From Sphingomonas sp. BAUL-RG-20F-R05-02 (GTDB lineage Bacteria > Pseudomonadota > Alphaproteobacteria > Sphingomonadales > Sphingomonadaceae), in the NCBI RefSeq assembly GCF_022662305.1, contig NZ_JAKNQH010000003.1, positions 369,390 through 433,389 of the forward strand: DNA of 64,000 nt, written 5' to 3'. The translations under genes and the position numbers were made by a program. Below are positions 8,282 through 15,301 of the stretch, piece by piece. The notes below the pieces were generated by a model. The model saw only the letters and a list, made by a program, of their open reading frames with translations, was not told the origin of the DNA and ran no database searches. Numbering within the stretch: position 1 is the stretch's first letter; every line of letters starts with the position of its first letter.

Positions 8282-8728
8282 TTAATGACCTGAGCCCGGA
8301 AGGGGTAATTTCATTTCGGGTTGGCACGTAACATCAGTAAAAACGTTGGCCTGTGGATCAAACGTGACCCAGATGACGTCACAGCCTGCGTCGAACAAAT
8401 TTCGGCCGGGAAATAGTCGTTGCGGCACCAGTTTTATCGTCGTCCGCCGATTATGAATTTCATAATCCAACTCTCCCGATATCAATCTTCGTCCGTTCTG
8501 GATCGTGCCCGCATAGTAACGATTATAGCGTTGCAGCGGCCCCGTTGCCCCCTCGGGCAACACAAGAAGCCTTTCTAGACGCCCTATCTGCTCCATCGTG
8601 GGCCGCGAATGCGCGGCAGGGGCGGCAGCGGTCGTAATAGGCATCAGGAATACCGCCGGGACGAGCGCGACGAACTTCGTTGCCCGAACAAATGGCAAAA
8701 GTGGCATTCGAGCATAGGTAGGAAACAT
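8282..8728 (-). CDS. Exported protein of unknown function
   Basis: The protein has 148 aa with an N-terminal signal peptide ending near residue 38 (FVALVPAVFLMPITTAAAPAAHS). The mature part has two cysteines (AGCDVI, VTCQPE) that may form a disulfide. GAGG lies 7 bases before the ATG at 8728. Base composition is lower in GC than the late genes, typical of the accessory zone. It is transcribed against the late genes, so it can be expressed from the prophage state. No family recognised. Confidence 0.6.
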   Translation of the reverse strand: MFPTYARMPLLPFVRATKFVALVPAVFLMPITTAAAPAAHSRPTMEQIGRLERLLVLPEGATGPLQRYNRYYAGTIQNGRRLISGELDYEIHNRRTTIKLVPQRLFPGRNLFDAGCDVIWVTFDPQANVFTDVTCQPEMKLPLPGSGH

Positions 8729-8780
8729 AGCCAGCCTCTGGAAAAACGCCAGGGTTGACTCTCCTCCGAAACCTGCCGGA

Positions 8781-8868
8781 CCTCAAGCCGTTCCATCGCC
8801 ATTTTGCCGATCGTTCCGCCCGAAAGCCGACTAAGGGGAAGAAAAGCAGACGGACGGCAGTCGCCCAA
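8781..8868. repeat. Intergenic dispersed repeat, copy A
   Basis: A tract starting CCTCAAGCCGTTCC, passing GCCCGAAAGCCGAC and ending AAAAGCAGACGGACGGCAGTCGCCCA. It is nearly identical to 9487-9580 and clearly related to 11107-11200. It sits between the divergent genes at 8282-8728 and 8925-9383. Confidence 0.75.
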
Positions 8869-8924
8869 TAAACGCCGTTTAAGCGAGCCTATCAAAGGCT
8901 TGAAAGCGGACGTAGGACATACCT

Positions 8925-9383
8925 ATGAAGATCGCTGCCCTGATGATCGGATGTGGCACGCTGCTAACGGCAGGCGCGGCCTTGGCAAACGTGCCGGTGC
9001 AGAACGCCGGATTAGTCGTGGGGAAATGGAGCCTGCGCCAATTCGAAGGTCGGTCCGTCAAGCACGCCGACCCTGAAGCTGCCACTCTCCGGTTCTTGGC
9101 CAATAACAGCATCGTTGGAACCGCCGCTTGCAACGATGTTGGTGGCGATGAATTAACATGGATTGCCGATCCTGCGGGCGCGAAAGGCGCATTTGCTCGG
9201 AATCAGGCGGGAGCGACAATCATCACGACTGTCGGTTGTGCGAACGCATCTTCGATGAAGACGGGAAGTCAGTTCTGGACGCGGATGAGTGACGCGCACG
9301 ATTGGTCTTTAAGGGGCAAAACCCTCACAATCAGATTTGCTGACGGCGCAACTGCTCTACTAGCGCCAAAGACTGACCACTAA
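8925..9383 (+). CDS. Exported META-domain-like (HslJ-type) protein
   Basis: The protein has 152 aa with a signal peptide (MKIAALMIGCGTLLTAGAALA). The mature part follows the META pattern: a start strand VVGKWSLRQFEG, then ATLRFLANNSIVGTAACNDVGG matching the family's GC(N) turn, and a closing strand LTIRFADGATALLAP. META proteins are periplasmic or outer-membrane-associated and linked to stress or heat-shock phenotypes; no enzymatic role is established. It lies in the accessory zone between two copies of the dispersed repeat and would alter the lysogen rather than the virion. Confidence 0.6.
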   Translation: MKIAALMIGCGTLLTAGAALANVPVQNAGLVVGKWSLRQFEGRSVKHADPEAATLRFLANNSIVGTAACNDVGGDELTWIADPAGAKGAFARNQAGATIITTVGCANASSMKTGSQFWTRMSDAHDWSLRGKTLTIRFADGATALLAPKTDH

Positions 9384-9486
9384 CGGCTGACACGGAGCGC
9401 AAGCCGCCCTGACCCCAAGATTATGCGGCGCCACAAAGCTAATCGGCTGCTACCGGGGAGGAAAGCAGTCCTTCCGCAGTCCACCA

Positions 9487-9580
9487 CCTCAAGCCGTTCC
9501 ATCGCCATTTTGCCGATCGTTTCGCCCGAAAGCCGACCGGCGGCTAAGGGGAAGAAAAGCAGACGGACGGCAGCCGCCCA
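9487..9580. repeat. Intergenic dispersed repeat, copy B
   Basis: Same unit as copy A with one extra CGGCGG before CTAAGGGGAAG. It is flanked by CCGCAGTCCACCA on the left. It lies between the META-like gene and the membrane-protein gene at 9616. Confidence 0.75.
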
Positions 9581-9615
9581 CTTGCGGACATTCAGTCGCA
9601 TGGCATAACCCCCAT

Positions 9616-10074
9616 ATGATCGCTTCACGCGTGCTCTTTGGTAAGCCCATAGCATGGACGCTTGCCGCCCTTGTGATCCTCGGATTTCCGGCCACAAGCT
9701 GGATTTATTGGCCTGCTGTTGGAGAGGCAGGGGTGCTTCCGCCCGAGAGCGATACGATCATCATCCCGATGATAAGCAGCATCTTCCTTGCTGTCATGCT
9801 CTCGCCAGTCGTTTGCTTAACAACGTGGCTCTGCCTTCGTGGGAACGACGCTGCTGGCAGCTTGCTGGCGTGGGACACAGCCCGCCCCGTCCGCAGCGCC
9901 TTCGTGTCGGCCTGCTTCGCATTGCCGTTCTGCTTTGCTGCTTCCTCACTGGTAGATGGGTTCACCGCGCCGCCCGGCTGGTACGGCCTTTGGTGGCTGC
10001 CTTATACGTTGGTCGCGCAATTTTGGTTGGCCTTGATGCGTGGCTCTGCACTGTCAAAGCGGAATGGCCGCTAA
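9616..10074 (+). CDS. Small multi-pass membrane protein, unknown
   Basis: The protein has 152 aa with about four hydrophobic segments (residues 12-33, 46-73, 92-113 and 122-142). There is no convincing ribosome site before the ATG and no family signature. Charges are few and mostly at segment ends, as in a real inner-membrane protein. Part of the accessory zone. Confidence 0.55.
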   Translation: MIASRVLFGKPIAWTLAALVILGFPATSWIYWPAVGEAGVLPPESDTIIIPMISSIFLAVMLSPVVCLTTWLCLRGNDAAGSLLAWDTARPVRSAFVSACFALPFCFAASSLVDGFTAPPGWYGLWWLPYTLVAQFWLALMRGSALSKRNGR

Positions 10075-10155
10075 CCACCACCTCCAGACATTCGCCGTTG
10101 GAAGTTAACAACGTCGGTGGGGTAAGCGCGGGGGTATCATCATCGTTCGCTGATC
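10074..10155. repeat. Second intergenic repeat type, copy 1
   Basis: A tract ACCACCTCCAGACATTCG...GGGGTAAGCGCGGGGGTATCATCATCGTTCGCTGATCAAG. It matches 11957-12038 in both order and spacing. Each copy is followed by a GGCGGAGG hairpin (10178 here, 12068 there), so the two form a composite unit. Confidence 0.65.
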
Positions 10156-10177
10156 AAGTGCCGGAGCATCCACCGCC

Positions 10178-10204
10178 ACGCGGCGGAGGCGGTCTCCGCC
10201 GCGT
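10178..10204. repeat. GGCGGAG hairpin, copy 2
   Basis: ACGCGGCGGAG pairs perfectly with CTCCGCCGCGT around GCGGT (11 pairs). It is followed by an AAAAGCAGTC...GCGCCCAGAGCCGG tract like the one behind copy 1. It may terminate transcription from 9616-10074. Confidence 0.6.
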
Positions 10205-10332
10205 CCGTGTTTGGAATGGCAAGAAAAGCAGTCAGACTGGAAGCGCCCAGAGCCGGACATACAGATCGCGCTTAAGGCACCCTCCGTACTCCGTGACTAT
10301 TAGCTGATGCTAGCCCGTGCTACATAGGCGGT

Positions 10333-10536
10333 ATGGCCGATATTAAAGACGTAACTGCTGTCGTCGCCTCGGCGCTGACCGAAGTGAACCTAGGCGGTTC
10401 GCTCGACGTAATGATGGACGATGGCGAGGTGGTTGAGGCGATCGGTGAAGCTGGAGGCGACGCGGTAGAGGTGGTGGTCATTGTTCGTCGCATCGACGAT
10501 CAGGCACCCACACCGCCTATTGCCGATCGCCCGTGA
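10333..10536 (+). CDS. Small acidic protein, unknown
   Basis: The protein has 67 aa, strongly acidic in its centre (MMDDGEVVEAIGEAGGDAVE), with a Val-rich strand VEVVVIVRRID and a Pro-rich tail. Its stop codon overlaps the first bases of a perfect 14-pair hairpin, as expected for a short monocistronic unit. No family recognised. Confidence 0.5.
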   Translation: MADIKDVTAVVASALTEVNLGGSLDVMMDDGEVVEAIGEAGGDAVEVVVIVRRIDDQAPTPPIADRP

Positions 10537-10565
10537 CCAGGGCGGAGGCACCCTCCGCCCTGGTC
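10535..10565 (+). terminator. Perfect 14-bp hairpin after the small acidic gene (GGCGGAGG family, copy 3)
   Basis: GACCAGGGCGGAGG and CCTCCGCCCTGGTC pair without mismatch around CAC. It begins inside the stop codon of 10333-10536. There is no T-run, so it may end transcription by stem strength alone or protect the 3' end. Confidence 0.6.
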
Positions 10566-10688
10566 AGGCACCGCCGCCAGCGGGATCGATCGCGATACCC
10601 CTTCCGCCCCGATGACCGCTAGCGCCCACTTGCCGCCGTACATCAGGCGATGCAGGTGTGCCGTAAGCGGGAGTAGGAACACGCAGGT

Positions 10689-11075
10689 ATGGGCGAAGTC
10701 TCCGTCAATTTTGTAGCGTTCGACGAGGAGCGAGATGCCTGCTTGATGGTCCTCGTAGAGGGACCTTGGGCCGGAACCGTTGAGGACCATCTGCGCGAAC
10801 TGCAAGCGCGCATGTTCGGATGCCTGGACGCGGCGCTCGACGGCCAACTCGCCGATCAGTTTCCCGCTGCCCACGGAAAGACCGTAATCGTTCGTGTGGA
10901 TTGCTACGACGTTCCACAAACCGATGTGCAAGCATTTGTCGATCGCTTCGCCGAGGGTATTGCGGGTCTCCCCGACTACTCCACGGCTTCATCGCCCTAC
11001 GTCCGACGCTTTATGTTCGAGGTGAATTTTGACGCCCTGGCGGACAATGAGCCGACGTCAGATATCCGCGATTGA
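10689..11075 (+). CDS. DUF6572-like protein, unknown function
   Basis: The protein has 128 aa. The layout is an N-terminal VSVNFVAFDEERDACLMVLVEGPW strand pair, a long helix with LRELQARMFGCLDAALDGQLADQFP, then KTVIVRVDCYDVP and QAFVDRFAEGI. It resembles small immunity/DUF6572-type proteins that report on a peptide length by strand-helix-strand. The family link is from memory and unsure. A possible ribosome site (AGGA) is 11 bases upstream. No signal peptide, so cytosolic. Confidence 0.55.
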   Translation: MGEVSVNFVAFDEERDACLMVLVEGPWAGTVEDHLRELQARMFGCLDAALDGQLADQFPAAHGKTVIVRVDCYDVPQTDVQAFVDRFAEGIAGLPDYSTASSPYVRRFMFEVNFDALADNEPTSDIRD

Positions 11076-11106
11076 TCGCCGAAACCCGCCGGACCGCTGT
11101 CCACCA

Positions 11107-11200
11107 CCTCAAGACGTTCCGGCGCTCCCGCGTCGATCGGTTCGCCCGAAAGCCGCCCGGCCGCTATCGAGACGAAAAACAGACCGACGGCAGCCGTCCA
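11107..11200. repeat. Intergenic dispersed repeat, copy C (diverged)
   Basis: Shares CCACCACCTCAAG-CGTTCC, GATCGGTTCGCCCGAAAGCCG, GACGAAAAACAGAC and GACGGCAGCCGTCCA with copies A and B but has more substitutions. It lies just before the converging gene end at 11211. Confidence 0.65.
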
Positions 11201-11210
11201 ATAACGGGCG

Positions 11211-11873
11211 TCAGATCTTCGTGCTCAGGAGCGCTCGGTCTAGCTCTAGTGCAAGCAATCGATCATCTGGATCGTTGATGGCGAACCGCAGAGTGTCTCT
11301 TCGACGGACCATTTCTCGACGGCGTGACGATTCGGGTTTTGCCGCTATCGCTGCATACATTTGAACACACTTGACCCATAGGGAACGTAGGTTTGGCACG
11401 TCTTCAAGCGCTCTTGAAAACGGCGGAGCGAACGAAACAAAATCTCCGCCATCCTTTTTCAAAAAAGCTATGACAATCATGTCCTTTTTGAAGACAAATC
11501 TATTGCATGATCCTGCGAAAGCATCAGGGTTTGCATCCACGATGTTACGAGGGTCGCTTGGTGTTGCCAGAAGTCTTGCCTTCGGCAAATCGAGGGTAGC
11601 TTCGTCAAAACGTATGCGCTGACCGGAATAGTGGCCTTTCAGCGTTGTAAGAGGGATAAGCCGAGCCCTTCGCCCTCCAAGCCTCGCAAAAGGTTTGAAT
11701 GTTGCGGGTCCGCCATCGACAATCCTCGTGATGACGATGGCGTCCGCCTGTTCGACTAACTGCAACGTGGTCGGCACGCGATACGAGGCGGCAACGCTGC
11801 ATGCGTCAGCATTTGAGCAAATCGTTACCGCAGACAGCAATAGGGACCACCACGCCCAAGATGCAGTTCGCAT
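11211..11873 (-). CDS. Exported protein of unknown function, low-GC
   Basis: The protein has 220 aa with a signal peptide (WWSLLLSAVTICSNADA, cut near residue 25, then CSVAASY). AGGCGG stands before the ATG at 11873. The body starts with a strand-rich part (LVEQADAIVITRIVDG) that resembles secreted proteins annotated only as hypothetical, and it ends in a charged helix rich in Arg, Asp and Leu. The base composition is clearly lower in GC than that of its neighbours, which points to separate acquisition. Function unknown; a lysogen-expressed accessory gene. Confidence 0.6.
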   Translation of the reverse strand: MRTASWAWWSLLLSAVTICSNADACSVAASYRVPTTLQLVEQADAIVITRIVDGGPATFKPFARLGGRRARLIPLTTLKGHYSGQRIRFDEATLDLPKARLLATPSDPRNIVDANPDAFAGSCNRFVFKKDMIVIAFLKKDGGDFVSFAPPFSRALEDVPNLRSLWVKCVQMYAAIAAKPESSRRREMVRRRDTLRFAINDPDDRLLALELDRALLSTKI

Positions 11874-11956
11874 AATCCGCCTATCCTACGAATGTCGGTG
11901 ATCCCTCTGATACACAGGATGCTCGAAACCCCCTTGCGCAGCAATGTCCGCTTGCC

Positions 11957-12038
11957 ACCACCTTCAGACATTGGCGATCGTAAATCCGCGCTGCCGTTGG
12001 GATAAGCGCAGGGGTATCATCACCGTTCGCTTATTGAG
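11957..12038. repeat. Second intergenic repeat type, copy 2
   Basis: Begins ACCACCTTCAGACATTGG and ends GATAAGCGCAGGGGTATCATCACCGTTCGCTTATTGAG, matching 10074-10155. The GGCGGAGG hairpin follows 30 bases later. Confidence 0.65.
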
Positions 12039-12067
12039 CCCGCAGCGGATCGCGCGCGCTAGTTGAA

Positions 12068-12094
12068 GCGCGGCGGAGGTGTCCTCCGCCGCGC
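12068..12094 (-). terminator. GGCGGAGG hairpin, copy 4, after the 12105-12311 gene
   Basis: GCGCGGCGGAGG and CCTCCGCCGCGC pair perfectly (12 pairs) around TGT. It lies 10 bases beyond the stop of the minus-strand gene at 12105. Symmetric, so it could act on either strand; no T-run. Confidence 0.55.
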
Positions 12095-12104
12095 GATGGA
12101 GAGA

Positions 12105-12311
12105 TTATGCGCCGATCGGTCTACCGTCGATCTCAATCAGCTTCGCGATCGCGCCCTCTGTCTGCTGCGTGACGTGCACCATGCATGCAGCGTGAACTGC
12201 AGCTTTCATGAAATGCATTTCGCGCTGTTGCCGATCCTGCGCAGCGATCGCCTTTTCGCACTCGTACGCTTCTAAAAAGCGGAGCCGGTCAATCAGTTCT
12301 TTGTTCGGCAT
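12105..12311 (-). CDS. Small helical protein, unknown
   Basis: The protein has 68 aa from the ATG at 12311. It appears all-helical and charged (KELIDRLRFLEAYECEKAIAAQDRQQREMHF), with a C-terminal LIEIDGRPIGA. It sits next to the integrase, transcribed away from it, where phage excisionases or regulators are often found, but no helix-turn-helix is apparent. Lower GC than neighbours. Confidence 0.5.
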   Translation of the reverse strand: MPNKELIDRLRFLEAYECEKAIAAQDRQQREMHFMKAAVHAACMVHVTQQTEGAIAKLIEIDGRPIGA

Positions 12312-12463
12312 AATCAATTTGCGCCCCCGTCGCTCTATGCTGACATAAGTTACTGATCCACGTGCAAAGTTTACAGCAGCGTCATCAATCGCCGCGAGTC
12401 TAGTTCAAGTAATGGGCGTGACTTTACGCCATTTCAGCAATCTATTCTTTAACAGAGGTTATC

Positions 12464-13669
12464 ATGCTCACTAACGCCGTGGTCAAGGCCGCGCGGTCGC
12501 GTTCGCGCGCCTACAAGATGTTCGACGAACGCGGCTTGCACCTGCACGTCGCCACCAGCGGCCGCGCGACGTGGCGGATCAAGTACCGGCTCGCCGGCGC
12601 CGAGCAACTGCTGACGATCGGCTGCTATCCCGAGATCTCTCTTAATTCTGCGCGCCAGCACCTCGACCAGGCGCGACAGCAGATCGCACGCGGCATCAAG
12701 CCCGCGTCGCCGGCGGCCGCCAAGGCAGTGCTGATGACCTTCGAACAGGTCGCGCGATCCTGGCACGCGCGGAAGCAGTCGGGCTGGGCCCAGGCGCACG
12801 CGGCCGACGTGCTCACCAGCCTCGAGCGCGACGTGTTCGCGCCGATCGGCGCGTTCCCCTGCGACGAGATCAGTGCGTCCAACGTGCGCGAGCTCTTGGA
12901 AGTCGTCGAGGCGCGCGGCCGGATCGAAACCGCGCGCCGGCTGCGCCAGCGCATCGAGGCGATCTTCGCCTTCGCGATCTCGCACGACCAGGCCACCGCC
13001 AATCCGGCAAAGCCGGTCGCGGCCGCGCTCGCCGCCGCGCCGCGCAAGCGGCGCCAGCCAGCGCTATTGACGATCGCCGACGCGCGCGAGCTGCTCGCCG
13101 CGTGCGATCGCGCGCCCGGCCGGCCGATCGTGCGCCTGGCATCGCGATTTCTCGCGCTGACGGCCGTCCGCCTGGACGCGCTTCGCGGCGCGCGCTGGTC
13201 AGAGATCGAGGATCTCGACGGTCCGGCGCCACTGTGGCGCGTGCCGGCGGCACGCATGAAGCTCGCCCGGGTGAAGAAGGACGACGCGGCGTTTGATCAT
13301 CAGGTGCCGCTCGCGCCGGCGGCCGTGGAGATCCTGCGCGTGGCACGTGCTTTCGGGCACGGCGGCGAGCTGATCTTCCCGGGCACGCGCAGCGACTTGC
13401 CGTTCGCCGAGGGCGCAATTGGCGACCTGTATGATCGGGCCGGCTATGCCGGACGGCACGTGCCGCATGGCTGGCGCGCCACATTCTCGACGATCATGAA
13501 CGAGGCGCTGCCCGCCGAACGCGGCGTGATCGATCGCATCCTTGGCCACGCGCTTAAGAGTGACGACGGCCGCGCGGCGAAAGTGGAGGCAGCCTACAAT
13601 CGCAGCGAGCAGTTGGATCCGCGCCGGATCGTGCTCGAGAAGTGGGCGGCTTTATTGATCGGTGGGTGA
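12464..13669 (+). CDS. P4-type tyrosine integrase
   Basis: The protein has 401 aa. The N-terminal domain of about 90 residues is the DUF4102/P4-integrase type (FDERGLHLHVATSGRATWRIKYRL...LTIGCYPEISL), followed by a SAM-like core-binding domain and a C-terminal catalytic domain. Catalytic residues are R236 (AVRLDALRG), H335 and R338 (HGWRATF), the GH of ILGHAL near 361, and the nucleophile Y378 (AAYNRS). Members usually recombine at tRNA or tmRNA 3' ends, matching the tRNA remnant at 15022-15063. The ATG is weakly supported by an upstream AGAGG. It drives integration and excision of this element. Confidence 0.92.
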   Translation: MLTNAVVKAARSRSRAYKMFDERGLHLHVATSGRATWRIKYRLAGAEQLLTIGCYPEISLNSARQHLDQARQQIARGIKPASPAAAKAVLMTFEQVARSWHARKQSGWAQAHAADVLTSLERDVFAPIGAFPCDEISASNVRELLEVVEARGRIETARRLRQRIEAIFAFAISHDQATANPAKPVAAALAAAPRKRRQPALLTIADARELLAACDRAPGRPIVRLASRFLALTAVRLDALRGARWSEIEDLDGPAPLWRVPAARMKLARVKKDDAAFDHQVPLAPAAVEILRVARAFGHGGELIFPGTRSDLPFAEGAIGDLYDRAGYAGRHVPHGWRATFSTIMNEALPAERGVIDRILGHALKSDDGRAAKVEAAYNRSEQLDPRRIVLEKWAALLIGG

Positions 13670-13977
13670 TCCCACGTGCTTTCGGGAACAACGTCGCGAC
13701 GTCAAACTCGCGCCTTTCTGCGGCTTGTAATTGCCGATGACATTTGACCGGCTTTTGATCGACGGCCCGGCTGGACGCCCGGCCGAATAGGTCGACGAAA
13801 TTCGTGCCTCTCCCCCTCGCCGAGCACGGGGCGGCGCAAGCCGCCACGCTCCGACCGCCGGTGCTGGGCGATCGGGTGCGTGGGGCGTATCATTTGCCGC
13901 GTGAGGGGGAGATCAAACTAACGTATTCCGCAGGAATTCCCTTCCATCCTTAACCTTCGCTCCGGGTAGTGGTTACT
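13670..13977. other. Non-coding interval between integrase and replication-type gene
   Basis: About 308 bases between convergent gene ends. No reading frame here has a ribosome site or plausible composition, and no RNA gene was recognised. It may hold terminators or att-flanking protein sites. Confidence 0.4.
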
Positions 13978-14706
13978 TTATGGACTCGGGCTGAAGGCTA
14001 GGGCGTTCCTCCGGTCGATGCCGGATTTCATGAGGGAGAGCTGCTCTGCCAGTTCCTTTCCAGCGGCCCTGGGGGCTGGCTGAGCGACGCTATTGAAGGC
14101 CCGCTTCAAGAACGCTGCCGCGCGAGCAGCGGCGCCGTGGAGGCGTTTCAGGTTGGCTACGAGCTTCTTCCAGAAGGCGGCCCAGAGATCCCTTGGCATG
14201 CGTCGCTCGCAGTCGAAGTAGTACGCGTTTGAGACCTGCTTCCGCGATGGCCCCTCGGCATCTTTCGTCTTTTCGCTGCGGCGGACATGACACAACAGTC
14301 CCCAGTATTCGGCGCATTCCACCATCGCGATCACAGTGCTACGACTCAGACCGGTGTCTTCCTTGATGCGATCATAGCTTGGGAAAAAGTCGCCGTTCTT
14401 GTAGTCGAGGTATGCAAGCATCTGCTCGTAAGCGCGCAAGAACGTATCCTGCACCTTATGTGGGCCATCGTAGCGCTTCGTCTTGTGCTCGCGGCACAGC
14501 TCTCGGAACGTGGCTACAAGCGCATTGGTAAACGCCCAGCCTTGCTGGGGCGACCCGTCGCCGATTGGTTGCCCTGGCTTGGCGCGATGATCGTCCACAT
14601 CCCAGCTATATGAGCGCACCGGGTCGGTCGGGTTCTCGGCGTCGCCTTTGCGCTTCCGGCCGCCGGCGAGTTTGTGGGCGAGGGCGCCAAACGAAGTGAT
14701 GCTCAT
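13978..14706 (-). CDS. Winged-helix protein of replication-initiator type
   Basis: The protein has 242 aa from the ATG at 14706, which has AGGA just before it; the longer upstream frame looks non-coding. Residues 70-150 hold LRAYEQMLAYLDYKNGDFFPSYDRIKEDTGLSRSTVIAMVECAEYWGLL. This is a winged helix-turn-helix like those in plasmid and phage replication proteins and in phage antirepressor-type regulators. The N-terminal part is polar and charged; the C-terminal part has Ala/Lys-rich helices. A replication or control role is inferred. It lies between integrase and attachment site. Confidence 0.6.
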   Translation of the reverse strand: MSITSFGALAHKLAGGRKRKGDAENPTDPVRSYSWDVDDHRAKPGQPIGDGSPQQGWAFTNALVATFRELCREHKTKRYDGPHKVQDTFLRAYEQMLAYLDYKNGDFFPSYDRIKEDTGLSRSTVIAMVECAEYWGLLCHVRRSEKTKDAEGPSRKQVSNAYYFDCERRMPRDLWAAFWKKLVANLKRLHGAAARAAAFLKRAFNSVAQPAPRAAGKELAEQLSLMKSGIDRRNALAFSPSP

Positions 14707-14854
14707 AGTCCTGATCCGCCGGTCAGGATGGCAGGAGGGGACGGGTAGGAATGCGTGTCGTGAAGCGACATGAGGAGAACCCAAGGCTCGAAGTCCAGTG
14801 GACGCACGAAACCGCCGGCTGAAATGCATGATTTCGCCGTACGGACGTGTTCGG

Positions 14855-14881
14855 ACGCGCCTCGGCTGAGGCGCGTTTCTT
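14855..14881 (+). terminator. Rho-independent terminator candidate near the prophage end
   Basis: ACGCGCCTC pairs with GAGGCGCGT around GGCT (9 pairs), followed by TTCTT. It would stop plus-strand transcription from the element before the attachment site and host DNA. Confidence 0.55.
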
Positions 14882-14919
14882 GGGTTGTTGGTACTTTCAG
14901 ACGTTCCGGTGTCGCTCCG

Positions 14920-14940
14920 GTGTGCCGCGATTCGGCACAC
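14920..14940. other. Inverted repeat close to the attachment site
   Basis: GTGTGCCG and CGGCACAC flank a 5-base loop, preceded by the direct repeats TCCGGTGTCGC and TCCGGTGTGCC. Such repeats next to attachment cores can be integrase arm sites; this is only suggested by position. Confidence 0.3.
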
Positions 14941-15021
14941 GGAAAACCGCCGGTTTCTAAATGGCCGCCGGGGTGCTAGATAGTTCGAGAGCCGCGGAAA
15001 TCCGCGCTGTGTCCTACGATC

Positions 15022-15063
15022 GCACTGCAGAGGTCAGGGGTTCGATTCCCCTCAGCTCCACCA
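15022..15063 (+). other. Attachment site (att): displaced 3' end of a tRNA, Ala-CGC-like
   Basis: The sequence reads anticodon loop ATCGCAC, stem TGCAG, variable loop AGGTC, T arm AGGGG-TTCGATT-CCCCT, then CAGCTCC and ACCA. That is the 3' half of a tRNA with anticodon CGC (Ala). The 5' half is missing: bases 14988-15021 do not give a GGGGCTG acceptor strand or a D arm, and the 5' anticodon stem would mismatch. This is the hallmark of an element that integrated in a tRNA gene and brought its own replacement 3' end. The intact tRNA should be at the other border, left of the window. A tmRNA 3' end also finishes CAGCTCCACCA, but it would not give the anticodon loop. Confidence 0.7.
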
Positions 15064-15301
15064 GCCGAACACCGCGATGGTTGGTGAAGCGGTTCAGATC
15101 CGAACTTTGATTTGCCTTCCGGGCAGTTGTGCTCCGCGAGCAGCATGTGTGGCAGCGACTGCCTGCGTGCGCCTGCGTGCGTCTGCGTGGTTGGTCACGA
15201 TGCCGGCGTCAAATACAAGCAGGCCGGTATGCCAAAGGTTCGCCGGATGTGCAGGCGCTAACAGCCACGGCGAACCCTGAACGTATGGCGCCACAAGGCG
15301 G
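15064..15301. other. Non-coding host flank of the prophage
   Basis: Between the attachment site and the end of the regulator gene no gene is visible. A short direct repeat of GCGTGCGCCT/GCGTGCGTCT occurs near 15163-15190. Confidence 0.4.

Larger units (their letters stand above)
1..15063. mobile_element. Right-hand part of a prophage, ending at a tRNA-derived attachment site
   Basis: The stretch holds lysis genes (GH24 endolysin, small membrane protein), surface or fibre-type enzymes, a phage-type adenine methylase, an accessory region of small orphan genes, a P4-type integrase and a 3' tRNA remnant that marks the border. No capsid, terminase or tail-tube genes are visible, so the structural module is presumably left of base 1. 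Genes right of 15063 are metabolic and housekeeping. Calling it a prophage rather than an integrative island rests on the endolysin and fibre genes and is an inference. Confidence 0.8.

Noticed and set aside
8772..9697. Small minus-strand frames with IGKMAMERLEV in common
   Set aside because: The shared peptide is only the translation of repeat copies A and B.
13554..13847. 97-codon minus-strand frame overlapping the integrase end
   Set aside because: Cys/Arg-rich, overlaps the integrase tail, no ribosome site.
14988..15063. A complete functional tRNA ending at 15063
   Set aside because: The 3' half is perfect, but upstream bases give neither a matching acceptor strand nor a D arm, and the 5' anticodon stem mismatches.
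14970..15063. A tmRNA (ssrA) gene or fragment
   Set aside because: The CAGCTCCACCA end fits, but a tRNA-like anticodon loop with CGC and a five-base variable loop fit a tRNA better, and no tag-reading frame is near.
15161..15190. CRISPR-like short repeats GCGTGCGCCT
   Set aside because: Units are about 10 bases, adjacent and without spacers; simple sequence only. No CRISPR array was seen in the window.
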